Source: CAYYRI01 sp964474185 (GTDB taxonomy: Bacteria > Patescibacteriota > Minisyncoccia > Minisyncoccales > RBG-13-42-11). Taken from it: DNA of 17,139 nucleotides. Each line of letters begins with the position of its first letter. Position 1 is the first letter of the stretch. This document shows, piece by piece, positions 7,588 through 13,713 of this stretch. The DNA lies in contig CAYYRI010000008.1 of NCBI GenBank assembly GCA_964474185.1, forward strand, positions 1 to 17,139. Reading direction: 5' to 3'. Position numbers and translations under genes: made by a program. The notes under the pieces were generated by a model. It was not told the DNA's origin and ran no database searches. It saw only the letters and a list, made by a program, of their open reading frames with translations.

Positions 7588-7728
7588 AGTGGTATCACCT
7601 AATCAGGTCGCGGCACGTCCCGATTCTCGAATCGAGACTAACGCCGCTCTTTAAAAACCCTCGGTTTTTAATATTTTCCTATTCGGGAGAACCGAATGGT
7701 TCTCCCGACCCCTCTCCGATGAGGGGTG
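7588..7728 (-). repeat. Shared leader element, copy A (upstream of holB)
   Basis: This 141-nt spacer between the second mreB and holB shares blocks with the spacer upstream of rpsM. A 23-nt identical block at 7698-7720 matches 16559-16581, and a 27-nt identical block at 7645-7671 matches 16506-16532. The last 26 nt through the start codon match at about 20 positions, ending TACCACTATG in both. Hairpins in the sense strand include CGGGAGAACC/GGTTCTCCCG, CCCCTC/GAGGGG and AAAAACC/GGTTTTT. The central part (7606-7644) is a different hairpin in each copy. It may be a regulatory leader or a mobile palindromic repeat. Confidence 0.75.
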
Positions 7729-8787
7729 TTATCGTTTACTCATAATGCTCTTTTTATAAATATCCAGATTTTCCAGCACTATTCCCGTTCCTTTCGCCAC
7801 GCAAAGCAAAGGTTCTTCCGCCAAGAAACAAGGAACGCCGGTTTCCTGGGAAATCCTTTCCGCAATATTCCTTAAAAGAGCTCCTCCGCCGGAAAGTATC
7901 ATCCCCTTGTCGATTATATCGGCGGAAAGTTCGGGCGGAGTGTCTCTCAGCACCGATTTTATCACCTGGATGATCTCAGACAATATTTCATAAATCGCTT
8001 CGCAAACTTCATTTGAAGAGATTTTAATGGTCCGGGGCAATCCTAAAATCAGATCCCGGCCTCTGATTTCCATATTTTTTGCCTGTGTTTCTCCCGTTTT
8101 TTTGTTTTTTGCCGAAGCGTCGGGAACCGAAACTGCGTTGCTGTTTTTTTCGGGGAGAGCGGTTCCGATTTTTATTTTTATTTCTTCCGCCGTCTGCTCT
8201 CCGATGGCTAAATTATATTTTTTCTTGATGTAGTCCGAAATGGCCAAATCCATTTTGTCTCCGCCCATCCTGAGCGAACGGCAAGTTACTATTCCCCCCA
8301 AAGAGATTACCGCCATCTCGGAGGTTCCGCCGCCGATATCAACAATCATGTTTCCCGAACAGGAATTAATCGGAATGCCGGCGCCAATCGCAGCTAAAAT
8401 CGGCTCTTTCGCCAAATACGTCTGCTTTGCTCCCGCATTCGCCGCGGCTTCGATTACCGCCCTTCTTTCCGTGGAAGTAATACCGGCAGGAACTCCAATC
8501 ATCAATTCCGGTTTAAAAAAACGCCAAAACCCGGACACTTTATCGATAAAATATTTGAGCATCGCCTGAGTCACCCTGAAATCGGCAATTACTCCGTCCC
8601 TAAGGGGCCTGTAGATTCTTATCGTATCCGGAGTCCTGCCCGTCATTTCTTTTGCCGTTTCACCCACGGCCAAAATCTTGTTCTCCTGCAGAGAAACCGC
8701 CACTACCGATGGCTCCTGTAAAACAACCCCCTTGCCGGGGATAAAAACTACGGAATTGCAAGTTCCTAAATCAATGCCTATTTTCAT
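7729..8787 (-). CDS. mreB: MreB-like actin homologue (paralogue 2)
   Basis: A second MreB-family protein, 352 aa, clearly divergent from the one at 2691-3752. It begins directly at MKIGIDLGTCNS, so it lacks the amphipathic N-terminal helix of paralogue 1. DIGGGTSEMAVISLGG (150-165) and SGGGALLRNI (299-308) are intact. The usual EEP motif reads KEPILAAIGAG (127-137), with Lys replacing the first Glu. A polar insert of about 24 residues (214-237, rich in Ser, Asn and Lys) lies between the GEQTAEEIKI helix and the IRGRDLILGLPR strand. The protein may co-polymerise with paralogue 1 or have its own role. Its 5' leader is a copy of the two-hairpin repeat found in rpsI. Confidence 0.92.
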   Translation of the reverse strand: MKIGIDLGTCNSVVFIPGKGVVLQEPSVVAVSLQENKILAVGETAKEMTGRTPDTIRIYRPLRDGVIADFRVTQAMLKYFIDKVSGFWRFFKPELMIGVPAGITSTERRAVIEAAANAGAKQTYLAKEPILAAIGAGIPINSCSGNMIVDIGGGTSEMAVISLGGIVTCRSLRMGGDKMDLAISDYIKKKYNLAIGEQTAEEIKIKIGTALPEKNSNAVSVPDASAKNKKTGETQAKNMEIRGRDLILGLPRTIKISSNEVCEAIYEILSEIIQVIKSVLRDTPPELSADIIDKGMILSGGGALLRNIAERISQETGVPCFLAEEPLLCVAKGTGIVLENLDIYKKSIMSKR

Positions 8788-8843
8788 ATACCGAGCCCCG
8801 CCCTACGGGGCGAAGGTTAAGAAGAGAATTTATTCTCTTCGCC
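8788..8843 (-). repeat. Two-hairpin element, single copy in the mreB2 leader
   Basis: The minus strand from GGCGAAGAG to CTCGGTA has the same plan as the 57-nt unit tandemly repeated in rpsI, over 55 nt. Hairpin 1 pairs GAAGAGAA with TTCTCTTC. The linker TTAACCTTCG follows. Hairpin 2 pairs GCCCCG with CGGGGC inside an ACC/GGT frame. It ends 1 nt before the ATG of the second mreB, so it would be the gene's 5' untranslated leader. Stem bases differ from the rpsI copies but pairing is kept. Confidence 0.8.
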
Positions 8844-8844
8844 C

Positions 8845-8872
8845 ATACTAATCTTTTATTTATTATTAACAA
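8845..8872 (-). promoter_or_regulatory. Possible promoter of the second mreB
   Basis: The minus strand shows TTGTTA (8867-8872), a 16-nt spacer, and TAGTAT (8845-8850). Each box matches 4 of 6 consensus bases in an A/T-rich stretch. The predicted start would fall at the beginning of the two-hairpin leader. Moderate to weak evidence. Confidence 0.4.
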
Positions 8873-8888
8873 TATCTTACCTTAAAAT

Positions 8889-10067
8889 TCAGGTTTTAGC
8901 AAATTTTTTGCCGAAAATTCCGGAAAGAAAAAGGGAAATTCCGCCGAAAATAAACAATAACGGGTATCCTAAAAGCGAGATGAGAAAACCTCCGGTTACC
9001 GCCCCCAAGGCCGTGGCCAAAGGAGAAAAAACCGTATCAACGGCCGCCGATTCTTCGGGATAATTTTTAAGTTTTTGCGACAAAAGCCCCGACCGGCCGG
9101 AATCCGCTATCAATCCTCCGATGGAGTTCCCAAGCATAATAATAAAAACGGAGTAAAAATTTAAAATACTATATAGCCCTCCTAATAAAATTGAAAAGAT
9201 ACCGGCGATTTTGCTGCCCCAAGAAATATTGATTTCGCTCTTAAACCTAGCCACTTGTTTTACCACCCAAAAAGAAATTGGCAGAAATATTAACGAAAGC
9301 AAGGAATTAAATATTAAAATCTGGTTCTGCGACCAACCGAGATTTTTCAAAAACAAAACAAAAAAAGTGTTGTTAAAACCGGCTAAAATCAAAACTAAAA
9401 AGGAAATTGAAACGGGAATTAAAGTATCTTTAGTTTTAAGGTTTTTCAAAACCGCAAGATAATTCCGTCCTGACTCTTTGATTTTAACGCTGTCCGGCAA
9501 ATGGCCGGTCTGTTTCCTGAATCGGATATAGCAAAAAACGGCGTTGAAGAATTGGAGAATAAAACTCAAGATAAAAACGCCCTGGAAGCCGAATTTCCAG
9601 ATGAAAAGAGCCCCTACCGCCGGAGATACGGCCGCGGCATAAGAATTGGCGGAATAAAACCAGGCGAAAGCCCTGTCATAATTTTCCAGATTAGAACCCA
9701 TCAGAATCGCCCGGGAGCTCACGAAGAACAAAGCCGCCGATATCCCCAGGATTATTTGGAATAAATAAAAAGTGGCGAGATTCGGGAATAAAATCATTCC
9801 CAAAGAATGAATTCCGTATCCCAATATTCCGAGGGCCGAAAGAATCGCCGGATTCACTTTATGATTCAAAAATCCGGAAATCGGAGCAAAGATGGCGATG
9901 GGCAGATAAATCAGAAAATTGGTATAGCCTATCTCGACCAGGGAAAAGTTTTTTGCCACTAGAAACAAAGGGAAATACAGGGAATAAAGTTTGTAGCCGA
10001 ACATCAAAAAGAAATGAGTGATTGTCGCATCACGGGTAATTCTTTCAATTTTAGGGAAAGCAAACAT
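8889..10067 (-). CDS. Major facilitator superfamily transporter
   Basis: Predicted 392-aa inner-membrane carrier with about 12 hydrophobic helices and no soluble domain; substrate unknown. I place the start at ATG 10067 (MFAFPKIERITRD). The open frame runs to 10280, but that extension is polar, crosses repeat-like hairpins and the opposing promoter, and lacks a transporter N-terminus. The loop after helix 2 (GFLNHKVNPAILSALG) sits where the MFS loop 2-3 motif is expected. A central polar loop (RKQTGHLPDSVKIKESG) separates the two six-helix halves. A promoter with near-zero leader lies directly upstream. It is divergent from the PEGA-protein gene and followed after about 100 nt by the second mreB. 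Confidence 0.85.
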   Translation of the reverse strand: MFAFPKIERITRDATITHFFLMFGYKLYSLYFPLFLVAKNFSLVEIGYTNFLIYLPIAIFAPISGFLNHKVNPAILSALGILGYGIHSLGMILFPNLATFYLFQIILGISAALFFVSSRAILMGSNLENYDRAFAWFYSANSYAAAVSPAVGALFIWKFGFQGVFILSFILQFFNAVFCYIRFRKQTGHLPDSVKIKESGRNYLAVLKNLKTKDTLIPVSISFLVLILAGFNNTFFVLFLKNLGWSQNQILIFNSLLSLIFLPISFWVVKQVARFKSEINISWGSKIAGIFSILLGGLYSILNFYSVFIIMLGNSIGGLIADSGRSGLLSQKLKNYPEESAAVDTVFSPLATALGAVTGGFLISLLGYPLLFIFGGISLFLSGIFGKKFAKT

Positions 10068-10075
10068 ATTTAAAT

Positions 10076-10104
10076 ATTTTAGCAGTTTTAAAGAAAAATA
10101 TGAA
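10076..10104 (-). promoter_or_regulatory. Promoter of the MFS gene, probably leaderless
   Basis: The minus strand reads TTCATA (10099-10104), a 17-nt spacer, then TAAAAT (10076-10081), with TG one base before the -10 box (extended -10). The expected transcription start, about 7 nt downstream, falls within a few nt of the start codon at 10067. There is no room for a ribosome-binding site, so translation would be leaderless or nearly so. Confidence 0.6.
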
Positions 10105-10124
10105 CAAAAGAAATGGGGACAAGA

Positions 10125-10233
10125 ACGCCCTTTTCGCTTCGGGCGAAAGAGGAAGCTTGGCCCGAGGCTTCGCCCAATTACTTTACCCGAGCGATAGCGA
10201 AGGGTAAAGATGATGAGATCTCTACTCATCGCC
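10125..10233 (-). repeat. Two decayed copies of the two-hairpin element (candidate)
   Basis: Minus strand 10233-10181 begins GGCGATGAG and pairs GATGAG/CTCATC, as the rpsI unit does with GAAGAG/CTCTTC. An ACCC-TTCG...CTC-GGGT hairpin follows, keeping the frame of hairpin 2. Next to it, 10175-10125 begins GGGCGAAGC, pairs GAAGC/GCTTC, and then forms a CGCCC/GGGCG hairpin. Homology is inferred from layout and short matches, not long identity. The copies fill the divergent spacer 10068-10272, which otherwise holds two promoters and no gene. Confidence 0.5.
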
Positions 10234-10234
10234 A

Positions 10235-10263
10235 TTTTATTTTCACTGATTTCGGAGTACAAT
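10235..10263 (+). promoter_or_regulatory. Promoter of the PEGA-domain gene
   Basis: TACAAT (10258-10263) matches 5 of 6 of the -10 consensus and lies 17 nt after a weak -35 candidate TTTTAT (10235-10240). The predicted start near 10270 is about 3 nt before the ATG at 10273, again suggesting a leaderless mRNA. Confidence 0.5.
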
Positions 10264-10272
10264 GAATCAATC

Positions 10273-11535
10273 ATGACCAAAAAAACACGGACAATTTTAT
10301 TTTTGGTTTTTTTGTTTATATTCCTTTCGGCCGCTCCCGCGGTTGTTCTATATTCTCAGGGCTATCGGATTGATTTTGACAATAAAAAAATCAGCCGGAC
10401 CGGAGGCTTGTTCCTGAAAATCGAACCTAAACAGGTTGAAATTTATCTTGACGGAAAGTTGACTGAAAAAACCGATTTTTTCTTCGGTTCCGTTTTAATC
10501 GAAAATCTTCTGCCTAAAAAATATGAAATTGAAATAAAAAAACCTGAGTTCGCCACTTGGGAAAAAACATTGGAAATAAGAGAAAAGGAAGTCACCGAAG
10601 TCAAGAATATCGTTCTATTCCCCGAAAAACCGGATTTCAGCATTCTGGCGGAAGAAATAAAACAATTCTGGACGTCTCCCGATCAGAGTAAAATAATTTT
10701 GAAGGAAGAAAACAAACTGACCCATAATTGGGCCCTAAAACTTTACGATCTGAATAAAAACGTCAAGAGCCAGTTGATAAACGAAGAAGACGCTTCGCCC
10801 AAAGGAGCCGACCTGCTGAATTTGAGTTTTTCCGAAGATTCGAAAGAAGCGTTATTGGAAACGGGAATCGGCGAGAAAATAAAATATTTCACTTTAAATC
10901 TCAATAAATTACCTCCTGCATTAGTTGAAGAGGAGCCCCCCGCGACCACAACCGAGGACGTCATCGCTTCCCGGAAGATCAACAACGATGTTTATTATCT
11001 GGATAAATCCGGCTATCTTTTTAAGAACGCAGAAAAACTGAACGATACCCCCTTCCCCGTGGAACAGGAGACGGAATATGCGTTAGAAATTTTTCAAAAC
11101 TTTATATTTTTGAGGGAAGATAAGACCCTATATCAATTTAGTTCCGATTTGAAATCTTTTGAAAAATTCTTTGATGGCGTGAGCATTTTGGAGAATTCTC
11201 CCGATCTTAAAAAATTAGTTTACGCTTCTGATTACGAAATTTGGGTTTTGTTTTTAAAAGATACCTTAGAACAGCCGCAAAGAAAGGCGGGAGAAAAATT
11301 GTTCATTGCCCGACTTTCCGAAAAAATCGGAAATTGCTACTGGCTGAATAATAATTACCTGGTATTCAACAACGGCAATAAAATTAAAATCAGCGAAACG
11401 GACGACAGAAACAAAACAAACGTCGCGGATATTGCAGAATTAAAAAATCCAGAAATATTCTGGAATAAAATTGAGAAAAGATTGTATGTCTTAAGCGAAG
11501 GTAATTTATTCCGTTCGGAGGGTTTGCTCCCCTGA
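10273..11535 (+). CDS. Membrane-anchored PEGA-domain protein with propeller-like region
   Basis: The only plus-strand gene in the window. I place the start at ATG 10273 (420 aa): it gives Lys-rich MTKKTRT, then one transmembrane or uncleaved signal segment (residues 8-26), and sits just after a -10 box. An upstream ATG at 10210 is unlikely because it precedes that promoter. Residues about 43-112 look like a PEGA domain: GGLFLKIEPKQVEIYLDGK, a short loop, GSVLIENLLPKKYEIEIKK. The rest (about 115-420) is a series of short beta-rich stretches (for example ALKLYDLNKN, DVYYLDKSGYLF, IWVLFLKD, RLYVLSEGNLF) spaced like blades of a beta-propeller. The bulk would face outside the membrane. PEGA domains are usually surface or sensor parts. 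Specific function unknown. Confidence 0.8.
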   Translation: MTKKTRTILFLVFLFIFLSAAPAVVLYSQGYRIDFDNKKISRTGGLFLKIEPKQVEIYLDGKLTEKTDFFFGSVLIENLLPKKYEIEIKKPEFATWEKTLEIREKEVTEVKNIVLFPEKPDFSILAEEIKQFWTSPDQSKIILKEENKLTHNWALKLYDLNKNVKSQLINEEDASPKGADLLNLSFSEDSKEALLETGIGEKIKYFTLNLNKLPPALVEEEPPATTTEDVIASRKINNDVYYLDKSGYLFKNAEKLNDTPFPVEQETEYALEIFQNFIFLREDKTLYQFSSDLKSFEKFFDGVSILENSPDLKKLVYASDYEIWVLFLKDTLEQPQRKAGEKLFIARLSEKIGNCYWLNNNYLVFNNGNKIKISETDDRNKTNVADIAELKNPEIFWNKIEKRLYVLSEGNLFRSEGLLP

Positions 11536-11559
11536 TGCTTCGGTTTAACTCAGCATCAG
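11532..11559. terminator. Hairpin between convergent genes
   Basis: CTGATGC (11532-11538) pairs with GCATCAG (11553-11559) across a 14-nt loop, at the junction of the PEGA gene and the convergent nuclease gene. It overlaps the PEGA stop codon. There is no T-tract on either side, so intrinsic termination is uncertain. Confidence 0.3.
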
Positions 11560-11567
11560 CCCCGAAT

Positions 11568-12257
11568 TTATTGAGGGACCGATTCGATTCTCTTTTTAAA
11601 ATCCTCCCAGTGAATTTCTCCTTTGTTTATCATGCCGCAGATCTCGCTGAATTGGCAGTACCTACATTGCCAATTGTCCGGGTAATCTGACAATCTGTCG
11701 GGAATGACGTTTGATTCTATTTTTTTCTTTATCTCGCCCAGCGTCTCAAGAATATGTGAGGCGCGATTTTTATCGTAATTTATTACAAATTCCTTCAATT
11801 GCTGGTTGTCCTTATTAACGTAGAGAAGAATCCCTTTGGGAATTTTAAAATAGTGCAAATAAAGCTGGATTTGATCCACGTTTTCCTCCTTCGGCTCATC
11901 AAGATTCTTGAAAATCATGCTGTTCATGCTTTTGATATCAACCACATATAAATCTTTCCCGTCGCTTATGATTGCGTCGGATCTGCCCGAAATCAATTCC
12001 TGGGGAGGGATATTCACTTCAGAGGCCACAACGTGAATTTCCCTTGTACTCAACAAGGGTTTCATTATGAGCTGATGAATATGGTCGCCGTGGTCGAATA
12101 GCCTTAAGATATTTGCCTCTATTTCTTTTCTGGGAACATTTTTAAATTTAAAAAACAATGCTCGTCCGCATTTGCCGGCATCCGTAATGTAAAAATGATG
12201 CTGTTCTTTGTCTTTTTGCCTGCTTAGGTAAAATTTGTCAATGAGTTCTTTTAACAT
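11568..12257 (-). CDS. Cas4-like PD-(D/E)XK nuclease with 4Fe-4S cysteines
   Basis: Predicted RecB/Cas4-family nuclease of 229 aa from ATG 12257; a TTG one codon earlier is less likely. Residue numbers count from that ATG. It carries Cys30 in GKCGRALFF and, near the end, Cys198-x2-Cys201-x5-Cys207. Together these form the four-cysteine iron-sulphur set of Cas4 and AddB. The nuclease core is visible as GRSDAI (Asp94), VVDIKS (Asp107, Lys109) and QIQLYLHYF (Gln129, Tyr133), with upstream His57 for metal binding. Such enzymes trim or resect DNA ends. No CRISPR array or other cas gene is nearby, so a repair or stand-alone role is more likely than adaptation. A 26-nt perfect palindrome lies just upstream of the start. 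Confidence 0.88.
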   Translation of the reverse strand: MLKELIDKFYLSRQKDKEQHHFYITDAGKCGRALFFKFKNVPRKEIEANILRLFDHGDHIHQLIMKPLLSTREIHVVASEVNIPPQELISGRSDAIISDGKDLYVVDIKSMNSMIFKNLDEPKEENVDQIQLYLHYFKIPKGILLYVNKDNQQLKEFVINYDKNRASHILETLGEIKKKIESNVIPDRLSDYPDNWQCRYCQFSEICGMINKGEIHWEDFKKRIESVPQ

Positions 12258-12263
12258 CAAGAT

Positions 12264-12289
12264 AAATTTTTTAATTAATTAAAAAATTT
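12264..12289. repeat. Perfect 26-nt A/T palindrome before the nuclease gene
   Basis: Positions 12264-12276 are the exact reverse complement of 12277-12289. On the plus strand it is followed by G-TCG, as is the hairpin at 233-253 in the tRNA spacer, suggesting a shared origin. It could be an operator or a hairpin in the nuclease mRNA leader; nothing in the sequence settles which. Confidence 0.6.
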
Positions 12290-12298
12290 GTCGCAGAT

Positions 12299-12364
12299 CG
12301 AAAAGAAGCGAAGCTTCTTTGAGTACTACCGTTTCTGCCGCTCAAAGAGCTAAAGCTCTTTTCG
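12299..12364. repeat. Inverted pair of related hairpins after rpsI
   Basis: The plus strand at 12299-12323 reads CGAAAAGAAGC-GAA-GCTTCTTTGAG. The minus strand at 12364-12341 reads CGAAAAGAGC-TTTA-GCTCTTTGAG. They are two versions of one hairpin in opposite orientations, 17 nt apart. They lie 14 nt past the rpsI stop codon and could end or protect that transcript, but neither is followed by a proper T-tract. The 117-nt spacer 12261-12377 otherwise holds only the palindrome at 12264-12289. Confidence 0.55.
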
Positions 12365-12377
12365 GCAAAAAAGATTG

Positions 12378-13351
12378 TTATCTCTTTTGCCACTGAGGCG
12401 CTCTTCTTGCCCGCTTCAATCCGAATTTCTTTCTTTCCCGCATTCTTGAATCTCTGGTTAAGTATCCTGCTTTTTTTAACCTTTTTCTGAATTCCGGATT
12501 AAAAAGAACCAGGGCTTTTGCTATGCCGTTTCTTATCGCTTCCGCCTGGGAATTCAAACCGCCCCCGTTCACCAAAACTTTAACGTTAAACTGGCCGAGA
12601 CAACTCATTTTTTCAAACGGAGAAAGCACCGTTTTTTGCAGCTCCATCGTGGGAAAATATTTCTCCAAAGGTTTTCCGTTAACCGAAAAATCCCTCCCCC
12701 CTTCGTTGAATAATCTGATCCTGGCCGTCGAGGTTTTTCTTCTGCCCAGTCCTTTCAGATACTTCGTTTGTTTTTCCGTTTCTTTTTCTTCCTTGACCTT
12801 CTTTTCCGTAGGGATTTTGGTAGGCGAAGAGGGCTCCACCCTCTTCTTCACCTTCGTCCCGCCGTTGCGGGACTCGGTAGGCGAAGAGGGCTCCACCCTC
12901 TTCTTCACCTTCGTCCCGCCGTTGCGGGACTCGGTAGGCGAAGAGGGCTCCACCCTCTTCTTCACCTTCGTCCCGCCGTTGCGGGACTCGGTAGGCGAAG
13001 AGGGCTCCACCCTCTTCTTCACCTTCGTCCCGCCGTTGCGGGACTCGGTAGGCGAAGAGNNNNNNNNNNNNNNNNNNNNNNNNNNNNNNNNNNNNNNNNN
13101 NNNNNNNNNNNNNNNNNNNNNNNNNNNNNNNNNNNNNNNNNNNNNNNNNNNNNNNNNNNCTCCACCCTCTTCTTCACCTTCGTCCCGCCGTTGCGGGACT
13201 CGGTAGGCGAAGAGAATAACTTCTCTTCTTCACCTCGCTTCTGCGGAAGCTCGATCTTTGATTTTTTGGTAGGCGAAGAGGGCTCCACCCTCTTCTTCAC
13301 CTTCGTCCCGCCGTTGCGGGACTCGGTTTTTGATGTTTTTGTTTTCGGCAT
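12378..13351 (-). CDS. rpsI: Ribosomal protein S9 with a long repeat-built N-terminal extension
   Basis: Small-subunit protein whose C-terminal tail reaches the P-site tRNA. The conserved S9 core is encoded by about 12378-12770: GLGRRKTSTARIRLF, VNGKPLEKYFP, VNGGGLNSQAEAIRNGIAKAL, and the C-terminus RRAPQWQKR. The only ATG before the core is at 13351, 10 nt after the rplM stop. From there the protein runs MPKTKTSKT, then repeats of ESRNGGTKVKKRVEPSSPT and one 22-residue variant (KKSKIELPQKRGEEEKLFSSPT), then KIPTEKKVKEEKETEKQTK into the core. The extension is basic and probably disordered. GTG codons inside each unit are possible internal starts. The 100-N gap at 13060-13159 breaks the frame artificially. 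Normal S9 is about 130 aa; here at least 110 residues are added. Last gene of the ribosomal block. Confidence 0.9.
12819..13324 (+). repeat. Tandem array of the 57-nt two-hairpin element inside rpsI
   Basis: Four exact 57-nt units occupy 12819-13046. A fifth starts at 13047 and is cut by the gap at 13060. After the gap, positions 13160-13201 are the last 42 nt of a unit. A 66-nt variant (13202-13267) and another exact unit (13268-13324) follow. Each unit has hairpin 1 (GAAGAGGG-CTCCA-CCCTCTTC) and hairpin 2 (TCCCGC-CGTT-GCGGGA) inside an ACC/GGT frame. The variant keeps both hairpins with other bases (GAAGAGAA/TTCTCTTC and GCTTC/GAAGC). Element orientation is opposite to rpsI. Four of the six frames of the unit are free of stop codons. 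Confidence 0.95.
13060..13159. other. Assembly gap of 100 N inside the rpsI repeat array
   Basis: Exactly 100 N, the usual placeholder for a gap of unknown size. The left flank ends at position 13 of a 57-nt unit and the right flank begins at position 16, so the true gap should be 2 nt plus a whole number of 57-nt units. The nominal length does not satisfy this and shifts the reading frame. Confidence 0.9.
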
Positions 13352-13361
13352 TGTAATAATA

Positions 13362-13712
13362 CTATTTCTCTATTTTTAATTTCCTCATCATTTTCGCCCG
13401 TAATTTATTCCGCGGAAGCATTCCGTAAACCGCTTTCCTCAATACTTCTGCCGGGTTTTCGGAAAAAAGTTTTTTTAGCGGAATTTCTTTCACTCCTCCC
13501 AGATATTTCGAATGGCGAAAATATTTTTTTTGTTCGAGTTTTTTGCCGGTGAATTTCATTTTACCGGCATTTTTAACCGTTACAAAATCACCTACGTCTT
13601 TGTAGGGTACGAATTCGGGCTTATTTTTGCCCCGCAAAAGTATCGTAATTTCTGCGGCTAATCTGCCAAGGATTCTGCCCGTAGCATCGATGGTGTGGGT
13701 TTTAGGTTCCAT
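13362..13712 (-). CDS. rplM: Ribosomal protein L13
   Basis: Large-subunit assembly protein. The 116 aa start MEPKTHTIDATGRILGRLAA and contain LRGKNKPEFVPYKDVGDFV, KYFRHSKYLGGVKEIPL and KAVYGMLPRNKLRAKMMRKLKI, all classic L13 segments. E. coli L13 has 142 residues; this one lacks roughly a dozen N-terminal and more than a dozen C-terminal residues. ATG 13712 comes 1 nt after the rplQ stop codon, and rpsI follows 10 nt after its end, the usual rplM-rpsI pair. No ribosome site is visible. Confidence 0.96.
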   Translation of the reverse strand: MEPKTHTIDATGRILGRLAAEITILLRGKNKPEFVPYKDVGDFVTVKNAGKMKFTGKKLEQKKYFRHSKYLGGVKEIPLKKLFSENPAEVLRKAVYGMLPRNKLRAKMMRKLKIEK

Positions 13713-13713
13713 T

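Noticed and set aside
2691..8787. Two mreB genes as an assembly duplication
   Set aside because: The two proteins differ throughout, including the N-terminus, an insert and active-site flanks, so they are true paralogues.
10068..10280. Long N-terminal extension of the MFS transporter
   Set aside because: It is polar, crosses hairpin repeats, and overlaps both promoters. A good promoter sits right before the ATG at 10067.
11568..12257. Evidence for a CRISPR-Cas system from the Cas4-like gene
   Set aside because: No repeats with spacers and no other cas genes are in the window. Cas4-like nucleases are often stand-alone.
12378..13022. rpsI starting at 13022
   Set aside because: That start is a GTG inside a repeat unit, chosen only because the N gap breaks the frame. 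The ATG at 13351, just after rplM, fits better.
12819..13324. CRISPR array
   Set aside because: The 57-nt units are directly adjacent, with no spacers between them, and they lie in frame inside rpsI. They are tandem repeats.
12523..13379. Long plus-strand open frames across the repeat region
   Set aside because: They are antisense readings of rpsI that stay open only because the 57-nt unit lacks stops in those frames, and they run through N bases.
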